The notes: a model not told the origin generated them from the letters alone. Counted from the stretch's first letter, positions 37,027 through 50,227 are shown. The stretch: 64,000 nucleotides of DNA from Euclidia mi (GCA_944739405.2 OX123182.2:16565326-16629325); one strand, 5' to 3'. Translations and numbers: made by a program.

Positions 37027-37421
37027 TTAAGTTTCTTGACGCACGCACGCAGTAGGTACTTTAGAGGTACTGCACTTCGAATGCACTGCTGTTGCTGAAG
37101 TGCCACAGACCCTTTGTCCAAACTAAACTGCAGGGAGTAAATATGAAACGAAACTTAGAACACGGTAAACTGATCTTCGACACGTTTAATGTTAGATACC
37201 TACGAATGATATGACTTTGTTTTTTAACATTTAATGCAACTATTTGCGAATATGCTTAAATTTACCTGGATTAAATCTCATTCCTAGACTTTAAGATTGA
37301 TTAAGTCATAAGAGCATATTATGTAGAGAATAGCACTGTAAGAGAAGGTAAACTTGATACAAACCCTACACCAACCCGTTTGGCCAGCGTGGTATAGTAG
37401 GCCAATTCCTCCTTTCAAAGA

Positions 37422-37470
37422 AGAGTCCTAGTCCAGCAGTGGACTGTTAAACGCTGATGATGATGAAGTC
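37422..37470 (+). repeat. Retroelement tail
   Basis: agtcctagtccagcagtgga followed by a gctgatgatgatgaag end, the same tail type as at 12700 and 23881. Confidence 0.55.
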
Positions 37471-39053
37471 ATAAGACTCATAAGCTTTTGAATTGATTAC
37501 AATTCGCACGTTGGCAAAACTGTGATTATCACTTTAAACTTCAACTTCGCGTCATCCATATATATACGGACTAACCGCGATCATCAAGAAATTTTTTGTC
37601 ATTCCTCACGTTCTTCCAACCCACTATATTATCAAATAGTCTATCCACTATATCGAGCCGAAACTTATAATATTACGGTACACGCGGTGTCGCCTCAAAA
37701 TACACATAAAAGAAATCTATAACAAAGAAAATCTTGAACAATACAGTCTAAAAGTTCTTCATAAAGTCCTCTAAGTCAATTTGCCGAACATAGGTAGGTA
37801 TCCACCAATCCACCACCGTTGCCTACCATTTTGACTTAATAGGTACAGTGATTTAATATGCATTCTATTTGCAATATTTCAAAAGAGACCTATGTACTTA
37901 TTTAATTGTATTTTAGCCCTGGAGCGGTTTGCGGGGCCGACATGCAAAAATATCATTTATGATATTAAAAATGCCTGAAGCGAGGTACTGTGCGAGCATT
38001 TATAAAAATTGAGTGGTATCCTGCTATCATTTCTAGGTTTCGTTTTCGTGTTTAAACTTTTGACGCTCCAAGTATCTTTTGCGATTCTCACAAATTGCAA
38101 TAAATACGGTATTTCAAACGTAGATTACGTTTGAAATGATACAAAAGAGAAAATTTGTTAAAATCTAAGTTTTTTATTGCTAAGCTGGGGGATAAATTCT
38201 GTTTATCTTAAAGACACAGATTTCGGTAGTTTTCTTGCAATTTAAGAACAAACTATAACTAAATATACGATATCGTGTGTGTAACTAATTATGTATAATA
38301 GATATTCTATAAACTGCCATGATTTATCTATATCTAATATTAACACAGATATTTTTTAACCAATACTCATTAGGATTTCGCAGCTACTAGTTTGTATTTG
38401 AAACTTATATTATAATTGACTATATGCTGCCATTTATGATTAAAACTGCCTACTGCTGTAGATAGTCCATGATATCCATTAGTTCGTGCATAATACGATC
38501 CATCAAATATTTTAGTTATAATACTAAAGTTTTACTACGTATAAAAGCTGCGAGAGGGAGAATCGTTTAGTGTGAGGTAGGGAGGCTATCTGAGCAAAGT
38601 CCAGTGGGAAAATCATTACGCATCGCAGTTGGATTCGTAATTGTAATACATCAGTAACATCAGATAACCCGTGTTGCTCTGCACTGAAAATACATATATA
38701 TTAAGTATTAATATTATTATGTATGTGGGTGTAATTATCAGCGTTTGTAACAATACAATAGTAAATTGTTTTATTCATAGTACAGTATGTTGTAAGTTTT
38801 AAAGACTAGTGAGTCATTACTTAATTAAATGTCTATCAGGGTAGTATAATAATTATTGAGAGGTGTTTGTAAAATTAGTTCCGTAGCGATTGAAATGCCT
38901 TTTTCATCTATAAAAAAGATTTTTCATGGCCACTAATTTTCCGATACAACTTCGGCAAATACGTCACAATTAAAGCTTGGACAACAAAAATAATTCTTGT
39001 TTTATTTCATAACTTTGGGCAAAGTACAATATTTATTACAATATTTTGTACAG

Positions 39054-39255
39054 GTTGTGCACACAGACGGAGGTTGTAGTCGGACGAATCCCGTAACTTG
39101 GTTGGGGGTCGCCGGCCAAAATGTCCAAGTCCAGGTGAAGCGTGAACCCCAACACGTCCAAGTATCGGAGCTCGTCGCCGTGAAGCTGGAGCAAGCGTCG
39201 CCCGGCAACAAGCCCGACCACCCGCCGCCGGCCATACCGGCCTCGCTCAACAACG
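39054..39255 (+). CDS. Exon 5 with VKRE and VKLE motifs
   Basis: The acceptor ttttgtacag follows a pyrimidine-poor stretch, and the donor is gtaaga. It codes for 67 residues. The middle contains QVQVKREPQHVQ and then VAVKLEQASPG, two further psi-K-x-E sites 15 residues apart, followed by a proline-rich end with HPPPAIPASLNN. Paired sites of this kind are usual in disordered regulatory regions of transcription factors. Exons 5 and 6 are separated by only 292 bases. Confidence 0.8.
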
Positions 39256-39547
39256 GTAAGACGATATCTTACTGCGTTATGCTCGCCTGGTACCGCCGCA
39301 CTGTATTTATACGAGACAGCGATGAAAATGTATACGCGTGACGCATCATGTCCTCCTCTTTCTCTGTCCCTGTCGACGAGTACTGTTTCTGTAACATTTT
39401 AATGATAAGACTAAATGATCCCGACTTCAAAATAAGGAAACCCAAATAAAGGAACATTAATTAGAACTTTGAACAAAATATTATTGTTATTATTGGATGA
39501 AAAGGATTTCAAAATGTCCCTTTTTACGTTTTTATTTTGTATTATAG
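39256..39547 (+). other. Intron 5
   Basis: 292 bases, the shortest intron here, AT-rich, with no inserted element. Frames that read from exon 5 into it are intron read-through. Confidence 0.7.
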
Positions 39548-39652
39548 GTTCTATTCCCGTCGGTATTGCGGTCGCCCGGCAACGAGTAGGCGATGCCGGC
39601 TTGCTTGCGGCGCTCTCTCAAAAAGACAACCAACAACGAATGCACGATATCG
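39548..39652 (+). CDS. Exon 6, GSIPVGIAVARQR
   Basis: The acceptor is tgtattatag and the donor gtaagt. It codes for 35 residues in phase 1 to phase 1: GSIPVGIAVARQRVGDAG, then LLAALSQKDNQQRMHDI. The first part looks like a compact conserved motif and the second like a short amphipathic helix. This is the segment I would search with first to name the gene. The exon is a multiple of three, so skipping it would keep the frame. Confidence 0.8.
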
Positions 39653-42394
39653 GTAAGTTATTTTAAACGTATACAAAGGAAAAATATGGTTTCTAGTTTG
39701 CAGTCGGACACAGATTGCTATTTCCCTATCACGAAAATACAATCATAGTAGACATAAAATTTGTATGTGTGTGTACTTTTACAAACGGTTTTTATCTTCG
39801 CTGTCATTGGCAGACACGATATTGATAGAGCCGATAGTGCGCCATCGACGCTTACAACAATCTCTTTGCTAGCTCTGCTGGCCTGGTACTACTATGTATT
39901 TACTATGATGCGCTTGGTAATGAAAAAAAGTAAATTAAACTTTATTGAAGGCCGAAATGAAACAAGCCGATTGAGAGGCGAGCTTAATTCTTCAACAATA
40001 AGGCACAATTTGGTATGGTTCTTTACGAAATTACAGGTTGTTCCACTTTCAGTAGTTTGATTACAAAGCTTCCGTGCCTATTATTTGTTATCAAGTTTCA
40101 TAAGAAAAATAGACAACTAAGTCTAACTAGATTACGTTCCGCTGAAAACAATAAAAACAAGAATCGAACGTTAGGCTCGTAAGTCAACCGTCTAGTTTAA
40201 TTGATTGCGCGTTTGAAATGAAATCGCTGTTATCGTTGCATCGCGCCGAATCACTTCGATCACGCGACCAGTTTTTGATATCACCTTGAATTATAGCGCC
40301 ATTCAGAGAATAAATAACAACATTCGGTGTATCCAATATACATTTACTTGTGTGCACTTATAAATAAAAACGTGCTCTTGTTAATTATGAGCTTTGCCTA
40401 CTTGAAATAACGTCATCAGCGTACTAGATATGGTTTCTGTACGGTTTACGAGAACGCTATCAGTAGTTAGTCACGATTTTATCGGACTTTGTTATGTTAA
40501 ATTTATATTGTTGATATTAGCAACTTTGTGAACAATAAATAACATTTAAAGACAGATAGATACATAATATGTATTTACGGATCTTGCAAATAGTAAGTTA
40601 ATAGATCGCTTTAAACGTTCACAGTCATCGATCAAACAATTACTTTGAACCTCTTAAGTAAATCTATTAATTTATTTAAATACTAAACTTATTATGCTTA
40701 GATTCCTTATCAATTAGCTAGGAATCGGCAGTAAGGTTTACTAACGATTGCAGCAAAAATAATTCATAATTATTTGTAATACGTATATATTTCAGAATCA
40801 TCTTATTTGAGCTGATCGTTCAGTTATTTCTTAGAAACGTATAAAAGGTATTTTTGAGTTAAAACGATTCGTGATCCTCAATTTACATCAACATTTACAT
40901 AAATCGTTTGCTACCGTTTGGAATACAGCCGTTAGGCATAAACTTCTTAGTGATTATCGATCGAATGTGAGAATCGCAACATATTTGGCATAGGAATCGA
41001 CAACATTTCATTTTCAAATTAGCTTCTGTTTTATTCTGTGTGTTCCGCATCGCGTGCTCAACAGTGTGGGTACCAAATTACCAATATGAATTTGTGAGAC
41101 AATAAAACTGGGATTTACTCGGTGCTGTTATTATTTGTGTGCACGATTCAATCAATTATGAATTAATACTGTTAAAACAAATATGGGACTTTTAATTAAG
41201 TAAATATCTCTGTAGGCTAGTGTTATTTATAACCGGTATGTCCGACGTCAGCGATCGTTATTGACGTATATCAATCAAACAGAATATAGATTTCGGTTAG
41301 TTGTAATAATTTCATATACAAGAATACCGTAGCTATATGCCATTGTCTACTTAATCATAAGAAAACAGAAACTAGTTGGCTATCAAATATTTTCGCATTC
41401 CACGGGCTACATTTTTTCCGTGTAGTTAAACATAGCTGCTCGATCGTGCCTAACGTTATAACTATGTAAGTGCGGTTTTCCTCTACAGTTTCACAAGTCC
41501 CTAGCTTGACATTTAATTTATGGTCAATAAGTATAGTTTTAATTATACGTATGTGCGCAGCGGCCTTTGTACAAGAGATTTATGGCATAAAAGCGCGTCT
41601 GTATCCGACAATTATATGCTAATCAGATGTTGCGGGCTTGCTCGCAACGTATGCAATGTTCAGGCCTGTTGCAACACCCTGAACAGTTTTTGCGTTACAA
41701 ACTTTACGGTAAATACCTCAATTTTGTTGCAAAACCATTGAATATTGATGCAAAACGAACAAAGCATTTATTACTTTAAAAGGAAATCTAAAACAATTTC
41801 AATTTGTCTTTGTAATCCGATAAAACTTATAAAAAAAAACAATTAACTTAGCTAGCAGGTGTTTTTTTATTAATTACATTGTGGCAAACGTTGTTTCGGC
41901 TGTAAATTGCAATTATTATCTGAATATTTAATATTGTAGGGCCTTATTATTGTAAATGGCGGCCTTAGATGCTATCAAGAGTCGTGCGCAGAATATATTT
42001 ATAATATTTTACACGCAGCTACGGTCGTTGCGGAATGAAAATGTGTATTATACATGTTTAATTATTGAATTTTATTACAAGTTAATAGTTCGTTGTTCAA
42101 CAAAGTTTATTATAGTATATTGTTTTCGTAAATGTATTGTGTTTTCAAATTTGTATTTCTTTCCTTGTTAGAATTTCCATTACTCATTTTGAATGGGGTC
42201 TACTTAGTATGATATAGGTACTTATTATTCTTTAGCCTCAACCAGTAAACATAAGTCTGAATTTCATTAGAGTTTACATGACCTGCTCAAAGTTAGTAGA
42301 TAATATTATGTGAAACTTTTTATAAGCTTAGTAAGACTAATTATTATTTTAGATTGAAATATGGCTAAGTAGCAGTCGTAGTCACACCTCCAAT

Positions 42395-42459
42395 ATCTTA
42401 TTTTATTAATGTTATCAAGTTGTAAATTAATAAAGTTGATAGCATTAATAAAATAAGAT
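42395..42459. repeat. 24-bp hairpin with one mismatch
   Basis: Arms at 42395-42418 (atcttattttattaatgtta, tcaa) and 42436-42459 are reverse complements with one mismatch and a 17-base loop. Confidence 0.85.
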
Positions 42460-42579
42460 AGAAGAAAACATTAAAACAAGAAATATAGGCGGTACTTCTC
42501 TGTGTGCCCTACCGAAAGATCACCAAATCAGCATTAACAAAGTGTCTAGCATCATGATCATATAATAGCATTATAAAAC

Positions 42580-42821
42580 ACTAGCCGTTTCCCGCAGTTT
42601 CACACGCGTCCTGAGGGAACTACTTCGCGTACCCGAAAACCCCAAATATCTTTCGGACTTCGGACCCCATTTTTTTCTAAAATAAAATATAGCCTATGTT
42701 ACTCGCAGATTATGTAGCTTTCTAATGGTGACAGAATTTTTAAAATCGGTTCAGTAGTTTTTGAGTTTATCCATTACAAACAAAAATACAAAGCTTTCCT
42801 CTTTATAATATTAGTATAGAT
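42580..42821 (+). repeat. Retroelement-like repeat
   Basis: It begins actagccgtttcccgcagtt, includes ctgagggaactacttcgcg and aaaatcggttcagtagtttt, and ends tttataatattagtatagat. Colinear with 10700-10975. Confidence 0.7.
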
Positions 42822-43659
42822 TGATTTAAGAACATTCAGTTTGTACTCAATATGATTATTAAGTTTGTCATCAGAACAATAGCTGCAGTCGAACTTAGGA
42901 CATGTCAATTGCAAGAAAAATCTTATATATATCATTACGATCGAATCTTCATGTCTCGTTGAAAATAAATTATTACCCTTTCCTTCCTTTCATTGGAAAA
43001 AATAAAACAAGTACGTAATAACCATACGAAAGCTCCTGTCCTGGCAGCGCATGAGTCAATCGATGGCAAAGGGTTGGACATTGAATAATATGGGACGTTA
43101 CGGCGACACCTGCCGTCGATTTGAACGTCGCACTTATCGACGTCGACGCAAACGCTGTGGGTTAATTCAATAACTAAATTACTTAACATTTATTACCTTA
43201 TACGAATGAAAGAGATGAAGTATTACGTTTATTTATTTTATTGTAAAGGTTTTGTTTATTGGTTAATTTGTCTTTACGATATATCTTTTGTAGCAGTACA
43301 TTCTGCTCGGCCCTTTGATGTTTGTGGGTGATTGTTATGAATCGCGTTTCGATGAATAGTGGACCTAATTGTTCTCTTGTTTGGAAATTCAGTAGAAGTC
43401 TAGTCCTAAATAAAAATGGCGATAGTCTCATTTATAACATGAAACTTAAAGCATACTCAGCGAAATCTTTTTGGGAGTTTATACTGTTCGTAGTGTTCGT
43501 AGTTCATACTGAACCGTTCGAGTTCGAGTGTGTATGCAATAAGGTCTTAGTATTTTTTTAAATATACTCGATGTCTATAGTTTATTTAGAGGTATTTCTT
43601 TATTGTCTTGCCCATGTGGATTAGGATTAAAGTAAATATATATAATATGGCGTTATAAT

Positions 43660-44035
43660 ATAAGGCCACCGCGTGGAGATACCAACAGACTGCCGTGCAG
43701 AGGGTATCGGGTTCGAATCCACGGCGCGCACGAAAGACTTTTCAGAGTTATGTGCGTATTGTATTGTTAATTATCGCTTGTCCCGTGCCTCGGAGATCAC
43801 GTTAAGCCGTCGGTTCCGGTTGTCATGAAGATCTTTGACAGTCGTTACAGGGCATCAGTACCTTCTAAATAAAATGACACTAGTCTAAACCATGGAATAT
43901 CACTAGTTTTTTGGGTTGGGGAGGTCAGACAGGCAGTCGCTCTGTGGAAAAGCTAATATTCAGCCAAAATCTGGTTAGACTAGTAAGCGGACCCCAGATT
44001 TAAATTGGGATAACGCTAAGAGGATGATAATCCAG
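43660..44035 (+). mobile_element. tRNA-headed SINE, most complete copy
   Basis: The head aggccaccgcgtggagatac, with a B box gggttcgaatcc at about 43709-43720, is followed by the body with gtcatgaagatctttgacag, ttggggaggtcagacaggca and a gctaagaggatgata end. It is uninterrupted, unlike the copy at 4264. Confidence 0.7.
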
Positions 44036-45249
44036 CTTTGATGACATTGCAATTTTATTGTTTTTATTTAACAGCCTAAAGCGACTTCAGATTAACTCAT
44101 AAAGCAAGGAACTTTTAAAACATTTTACAGCACGGATTACAAAAACATCGATAGGTACATATCCGATGAAATATTGTGTCGTAGTCAAGTAATAGGTAGG
44201 GTTAAAATAATTGTTTTAACCAAATTGCATACACACGCGTCGAACCAACCTCCTTTTTTTAAGGCGGTTAAATACTATAGGAAATATGATATGTATTTAC
44301 AGGATAATGTGCAGATGTTACTTTGGTATAATTAGTTCCACTACATTCAAGTTTTTGCTTCTGTATATGTCAGTATTTTGAAATAAAATTATACCCTCGA
44401 AATATCACAGAAATTAGTCCAATCGTATTAAAATATTAAAAATCTTAGTATAATTCTAGTTGTCAATCGGCTCTAAACTTGCTTACAATTCTTCGGCAAC
44501 AACTTACCACGTATACTGCAATAGAATAAAACATTAGATATTGTACTTACGTATTAATTGGAATTTATATATTTATATTATTCATGATGCTATTAATAGT
44601 GTAAGTAATAAGTATAATGACATTTAGTCATTGCACTTATTACTTACTCCAATTGGAAAATAAATACGAATTTGAAGATACTTCTTCAAAAGCTCTATGG
44701 TCAGACTGGTCATTTCACTAATATTATAGGAAGTAGTACCTAAGTTATGTTAGTTATCCAAAACGAACATATTATTTTTATGCATTTAGTTTTCTTTTTG
44801 GGATGTTCGTTCTACTTGATGTTTATGCACAAGTATATGTCTGCTAAAATCACACGACTCATTCTTAGACCCACCTAAGCAAGAAAAAAAAGAAAATAAA
44901 CATACTTAAAAGACAGTTAAATGTGAATCCTATTCAATGTAATTGCTATTGTTGGTATAATTTTCAAATATCGGCCAATGCATTGATAGCCTGAGGCGCT
45001 TGCAACGTATTTTGTAACATAGCGCAAGTTGTAATTAACCGACATTGCGAAACATAAATGATGCGACGTTATTTTTACACCTTACATTTCACGTCCGCAC
45101 CTGTATTTGGGACACAACTAACTGTAATTGCACATGTCCAGCGAAAATGTACTAGTCAGTTTTATCTTTTATGATAATTAAGTCTTTTTTTTACATTTTT
45201 ACATTTAATAATTATATAAAATATATGTTAAATACTAGTTTGATAAATA

Positions 45250-46837
45250 CACACATCAACAAAGTCTAGGGATATTTTATATTTCATCAAATATCTAAAA
45301 ATCTATGAAGAATTTTCTGATACAGTAAATAGAAGAATCATAGATTATTTTAAGGTTTTTAATAAAAATAAAAAACATTTCGTGTTTTTTTTTGTTTTAA
45401 ATAAAAAAATTAATTTTTTAATCATCATGGAAAATTAGTATGATAACAACAAACATTTCTTCTTAAAAAACTATTAATTTTAATAAAAATGGAAAAAATC
45501 TAAAATCTAATCATTAATAATCAGTGTTGCCACCTCTTACATTGATTACACATCGACATCGATTGTTAATACTTAAAATTAAATTGTCAATGTCTTGCTG
45601 CGGTATGAGGTCCCATGTCCTTTGCAAGTGTTCGTAAAGTTGTTGTTCAGTCGTCAAATTTGGTGGAAAATCTCTCAAAGCTTTTCGTTGTAACATGTCC
45701 CAGGCATGCTCGATAGGATTTAAGTCGGGCGACTGTGCAGGCCAATCCAAAACTTGAATATCGTGCTCTCGGAGAGCGGTCGATACCAGCCGCGCCGTAT
45801 GGCAAGGAGCATTATCGTGCATGAGTAGAAATTCATGGCCTATTTGAGTTCTGTGTGGGACAATAACGGGCTCTACTACCTCCTCGTGGTATTTTTGTGC
45901 AGTCATGCTGCCTTGGATCCAAACGAGTTGGGTTCGTCCGCCAAGACGAATTCCTGCCCACACCATGATTGTCCCGCCTTGGTATGGGTGGACCTCCTGA
46001 GGGTGCCGTAGACGGCTAACTCTCCCTGGAGCTCTCCAAACGCGTGTTCTTCGTGAATCCGGGTGAAACCCAAACCGGGACTCATCGGTGAACAGCACCA
46101 AAGACCATTGTTCGTCACTCCATGGTAAATGCTCCCGAGCCCACGAAAGCCGCCGACCGCGATTGCCACGTCGCAATGCTGGAACACGCAATGGTCTTCG
46201 AGCATGAAGATCAACTTCATGTAACCTTCTTCGCACGGTTTGGTCGCTTACCAGCAGCTGGTGGTCCTCCTGGAGCCTTTGCACTAGTTGCAGCGCTGTG
46301 ATATTGGGTTGTCTTCTGGCGGTCATTTGGAGAAATCGATCCTGTCTCTGCGTAGTAACACGATATCTACCTGTGTGCTGTTCGGCCACATCTCCAGTAC
46401 TGCGATAACGTGACCACAACCTTGATATCACATTTTGACTGGTATGTAGGGGCCTCAGCAACGACGCGTTGAATTGCACCATTTTCTAACATGCCCACGG
46501 CTCGTAACATTTCATCTCGACTCAAATGACGACGTGACATGACTTTTAAAGTTCGTACGTCACGTTAAATTAAAAAAGAAAAACAATTAAAAACCCTTTT
46601 CATTAATAATTATAATAAAACAGTTTTAACTTTCTTTAATGTAACGAATTACTAGCAAATTTGCCGCCATATTTTGTTTATTATTTTGTTTTTTTTCTTT
46701 CCATGTTCAAATTTTGAAAATAGAATAAAAGAGGTTTTAATCTGTATATAAACTTTTTGTGGAAACTAACAAGGTTCTAAACTATAAACTCGTAAATAAT
46801 TTAGGATTAAGATATCCCTAGACTTTGTTGATGTGTG
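45250..46837 (-). mobile_element. Tc1-type DNA transposon, 1588 bp
   Basis: It has 26-bp perfect inverted termini (CACACATCAACAAAGTCTAG, then GGATAT) at 45250-45275 and 46812-46837, and TA target duplications at 45248-45249 and 46838-46839. It carries one transposase on the - strand. Perfect termini suggest a young copy. It lies in intron 6, antisense to the host gene. Confidence 0.92.
45514..46540 (-). pseudogene. Tc1-type transposase with one frame shift
   Basis: The main frame of 322 codons (46482 to 45514) has the catalytic triad D133 (LFTDESRF), D223 (LMHDNAPCH) and E258 (LNPIEHAWD), with 34 residues between the last two, the DD34E pattern of Tc1. The N-terminal helix-turn-helix start lies in another frame: ATG at 46540 opens MSRRHLSRDEMLRA and continues to about 46455. 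The two frames differ by one base, and the shift falls at or near the four-C run (G at 46449-46452 on the + strand). Combined length is about the usual 340 residues. As it stands the protein would lack its N-terminal DNA-binding helix. Confidence 0.88.
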
Positions 46838-48913
46838 TACGTCAAATACGATTCCAAGTACAAATACAATTAGATAATTATGCTATATTCTTATTACTAC
46901 AACTAAAAAGTACTTAGTTATTAAACAGGTGCAGTGTACCTACTACTTATCTTTACTCAAATATAAGTACTTTAAAATAACTTTAATAATGATTAAGCTA
47001 CTATAATTTCATCTTCAATTAAAACATTATAAATAAAAAAATAAACATTTTAATAACGAAATAAAGCATTTTTATGAAGCAACTACGCGTACAGACCTCG
47101 CTCCCGTTCTACACAGATAACATCGCGAAAGCAGACGGATATTATCACGTTCGAAATTATTTACACGGCAAAAACACAGGCTCGACCAATTTACATGCTA
47201 ATCACAGTTTTACAATTACAATAAGCAGCGTGAGTGGCCGCTTTTATGGCATCATGAATTTTTCACACAACTAAAAATGCGTTTGTTTTTTGTTGCATTG
47301 TTTTGATTTGTTTTATAATTAGAGCAACCTGTACGTGTGGCCCAGTGTGTCCGACAGTCGTCGACTGCAAATTGCGAAATAGTTTTTCTTACGCATTCGA
47401 TTTTCATTGCTACCATTTATGGAGTTCGATACTAAACAAGTTCTTTATAAAATAGCTTTCATAATTTTATAGGAAATATTTTGATAAGTTAAATGTATAC
47501 TTACGCGGGAAAAAATATTAAGTAAACAGTTTATTTATTCAAAGTTGTATCTGTAAGTAGTAGGTATGTTATAATAAACATTCGTCTGTCGGTGTACTTT
47601 CTAGTTTGGCGAATACAGGTCGAATTAATAAAAAATCAATACTTGTGAAAATATGCTCACCGCGAGCACCCCTATGAACACTCAGGCCCTTCAATGCAAT
47701 GAAGCAAATGCATCGTTTATCAACCCACGCTATGGTCCCACGAAATTGTGTTCTATGTCGCAACTACAAAGTTGACTTTCAGGTACCAGGACACCACGAA
47801 TTTGAGAAGCACTCATAAGTTTCACAACTAGTTGATTGATGCATAAACAAATGAGTCGACAGTTGTAAAATTATCCTTATGGATGTTGCCTCAAGGTTTC
47901 ATATTGTAATGAATGAAAAAGATTAGATAAATGCCACACAGCAAGTGGTCGAAACATGTGGGCTAACTGTGACGATCAAATTATGAATTCCTTGTATTTT
48001 GATACGTTTAGTGCTGGGAATGCTGGAATATGAGGTGTCCTGTATTAAATGTATTTGGAATTTTTGTATAGGGTTGTCGCTTAAAATTATTGATTTATTC
48101 TCTAAAACACCTATAATATGTACTAAAAATTGTACAATTTTTGTTCGCCAAAACAAGGCTTTAAAACGAACCGGATTGTGCATTACATCTACTTTATGGC
48201 AGTGTACTAATTCCAATTAGTTCCAAGAAACGTTCAGCAATTATTTATTTACGAGAACATAAATTATCTTGGTCGTGCTAAGTTTCTCAAGGATTTTACC
48301 TGAAGGCTGTATATCGGATAACAAACTGGGAAACAAGAAGAATGAGTCACATCATAATTGTAAATTTTACCAATCTAATGAACCTTGATATCTTCATGAC
48401 AATAATGTAAATTTTAAACCAGACACCGTTTATTTGCTAACTAGGAAATTGCTTTCGGCGTAAACTCTACTTAAAGGTTTCATTTCCTATTTAACTTATC
48501 GAACTATGTTTACGTATTCAAGAAAAGCAATTTCATTTTAATAAGTACATGCATGAATTTCGGCAACGCAATTTTGATACGAGAGGGTAATCAGGAAAGA
48601 ACAATCAAAGGGGAATATTGTGTGACAAGACCTTCAAAGCATGTATGTGAGTTGCTTGTAGCAGTGGTAGCTTGCGGCGTGCAAGCTATGAGTGGAATAT
48701 TTCTAATCACGTCGCAGCAATTCGGCCCCCGACCGCCCGTCAGAAACATTTGGCGCGCTTCCCGCCAATCGCGTCCATGCCAGGGCTGGCCGATGTTCGC
48801 CAACTATATCATACATTTTTACTTATACCACATGCTGTACAACGGTACTTATAAGCTAAATGTATGGTCGGTTTATTTAGGAATACTTATGAGGACTGTA
48901 ATGTGGAGTAATT

Positions 48914-48957
48914 CCACTTTGCCCCACCAAGCCCGCCACCCTGGTGTGGCAAAGTGG
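48914..48957. repeat. 16-bp inverted repeat, one mismatch
   Basis: ccactttgccccacca (48914-48929) and tggtgtggcaaagtgg (48942-48957) pair with one mismatch. Further gccccac motifs follow at 48982 and 49043. It sits in a GC-richer patch within AT-rich sequence. Confidence 0.75.
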
Positions 48958-49263
48958 ACTGCCTAAAATTTTGCAGTGGAATATGCCCCACTATTCTGAT
49001 TTGATGGGGCGGATAACACTAGCATAAACACTTTGTGGATTCTGCCCCACTAGGGTTGGCACCTCAGGATTTGTGTATGAAGGTTAACATGTATTTTTAC
49101 ATTTGTTTGTAAAAAAAATAAATGTATACCTATATCTGTAAGTAAAACGTTATTAGTGCTGGAAGCTTAGATTTAATACGTAGCGAAGTGGTTTAAATAA
49201 AAGTAAAAAATAAATAAATAATTTTAATGTACTATTTATTTCTGGAAGGAATCGGTTTATAAA

Positions 49264-49713
49264 TCACAGATTAATTACCTTTTACAAATAAAATTTTACT
49301 AACTAAGATAAATCTTGATAATCACAAATTAAACAATGATTTGTTCTTATGATATGTTCTTAAAACGAAACATATTTACTACATAACTATTCAAAATCAC
49401 AGATTCTTCATCATTTGGTATACCTTTTACAAATAAAATCTTACTAACTAAGATAAATCTTGATAATCACAAATTAAACAATGATTTGTTCTTATGATAT
49501 GTTCTTAAAACGAAACATATTTACTACATAACTATTCAAAATCACAGATTCTTCATCATTTGGTATACCTTTTACAAATAAAATCTTACTAACTAAGATA
49601 AATCTTGATAATCACAAATTAAACAATGATTTGTTCTTATGATATGTTATTAAAACGAAACATATTTACTACATAACTATTCAAAATCACAGATTCGTCA
49701 TCATTTTGTATGG
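49264..49713 (+). repeat. 145-bp tandem repeat, three copies
   Basis: The marker cttttacaaataaaat recurs at 49279, 49424 and 49569, exactly 145 bases apart. Copies 2 and 3 are almost identical and copy 1 differs at its start. A shorter atagaatcacagatt-type repeat follows at 49820-49860. The array lies about 500 bases from the end of the MULE-type frame and may be its subterminal repeat. Confidence 0.9.
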
Positions 49714-50163
49714 TTTGTGTAGATATAGGTATTTTCTTACTGATTACGTTATAAATAAAAAAAATAAATTTAAACTATATACATACAAACAGCCACTAAA
49801 TTACTTGTTACAAAAAATAGAATCACAGATTATAGAGTCACAGATTATAGAATCACACATTGATCGACATGGTATAAAACAGTCTTATGTATTACCTTAT
49901 GAATAAAAACAATTTATATGCAAAAAAAACAGCCACGAAATTACTTCCGGCTAAAAAACAAAAACTAAAATTATAGAATGATAAAATTTTACATAGCAAA
50001 AAGTCTTATTAATACAAATAAGAAACATCCTAACGAAAGTAGGTAAATACTGACTGTTGACAAAATAATTATCATAACAAACAGCCACTATATTAGTTTG
50101 AGTACTGACTATTTATAAGAATTAAAATCATCTAAAATCATAGATTTTGTATTTGTTTAGTTC

Positions 50164-50227
50164 ACATTTTTTGGAAAAACTAAAATAGATTTCTTGGAAA
50201 AACTATCTTAGTTTTTCCAAAAAATGT
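50164..50227. repeat. 20-bp inverted repeat at the transposase 3' end
   Basis: acattttttggaaaaactaa (50164-50183) is an exact reverse complement of 50208-50227. The right arm overlaps the last codons of the MULE-type frame. A third ttggaaaaacta lies between them at about 50194. It could be a terminator-like hairpin or part of an element end. Confidence 0.8.

Larger units (their letters stand above)
35540..39053 (+). other. Intron 4
   Basis: 3.5 kb with a 46-base direct repeat at 35987-36055, the TTAA-flanked element at 36510-37026 and a retroelement tail at 37422-37470. No other element recognised. Confidence 0.55.

Noticed and set aside
36793..37121. Four overlapping frames of 81-101 codons
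   Set aside because: They lie inside the TTAA-flanked element and reflect its 18-base direct repeats (RRGRFF and RRKNRP repeats).
43660..43735. A tRNA gene
   Set aside because: It has promoter-box similarity but no complete cloverleaf, and it continues into a SINE body shared with 4264 and 29050.
48553..48966. 137-codon open frame and overlapping frames
   Set aside because: No recognisable domain and no splice context. Its end runs into the inverted repeat at 48914-48957. I treat it as chance in a GC-richer patch.
49264..49713. A CRISPR-like array
   Set aside because: Units are 145 bases and contiguous with no unique spacers. The genome is animal.
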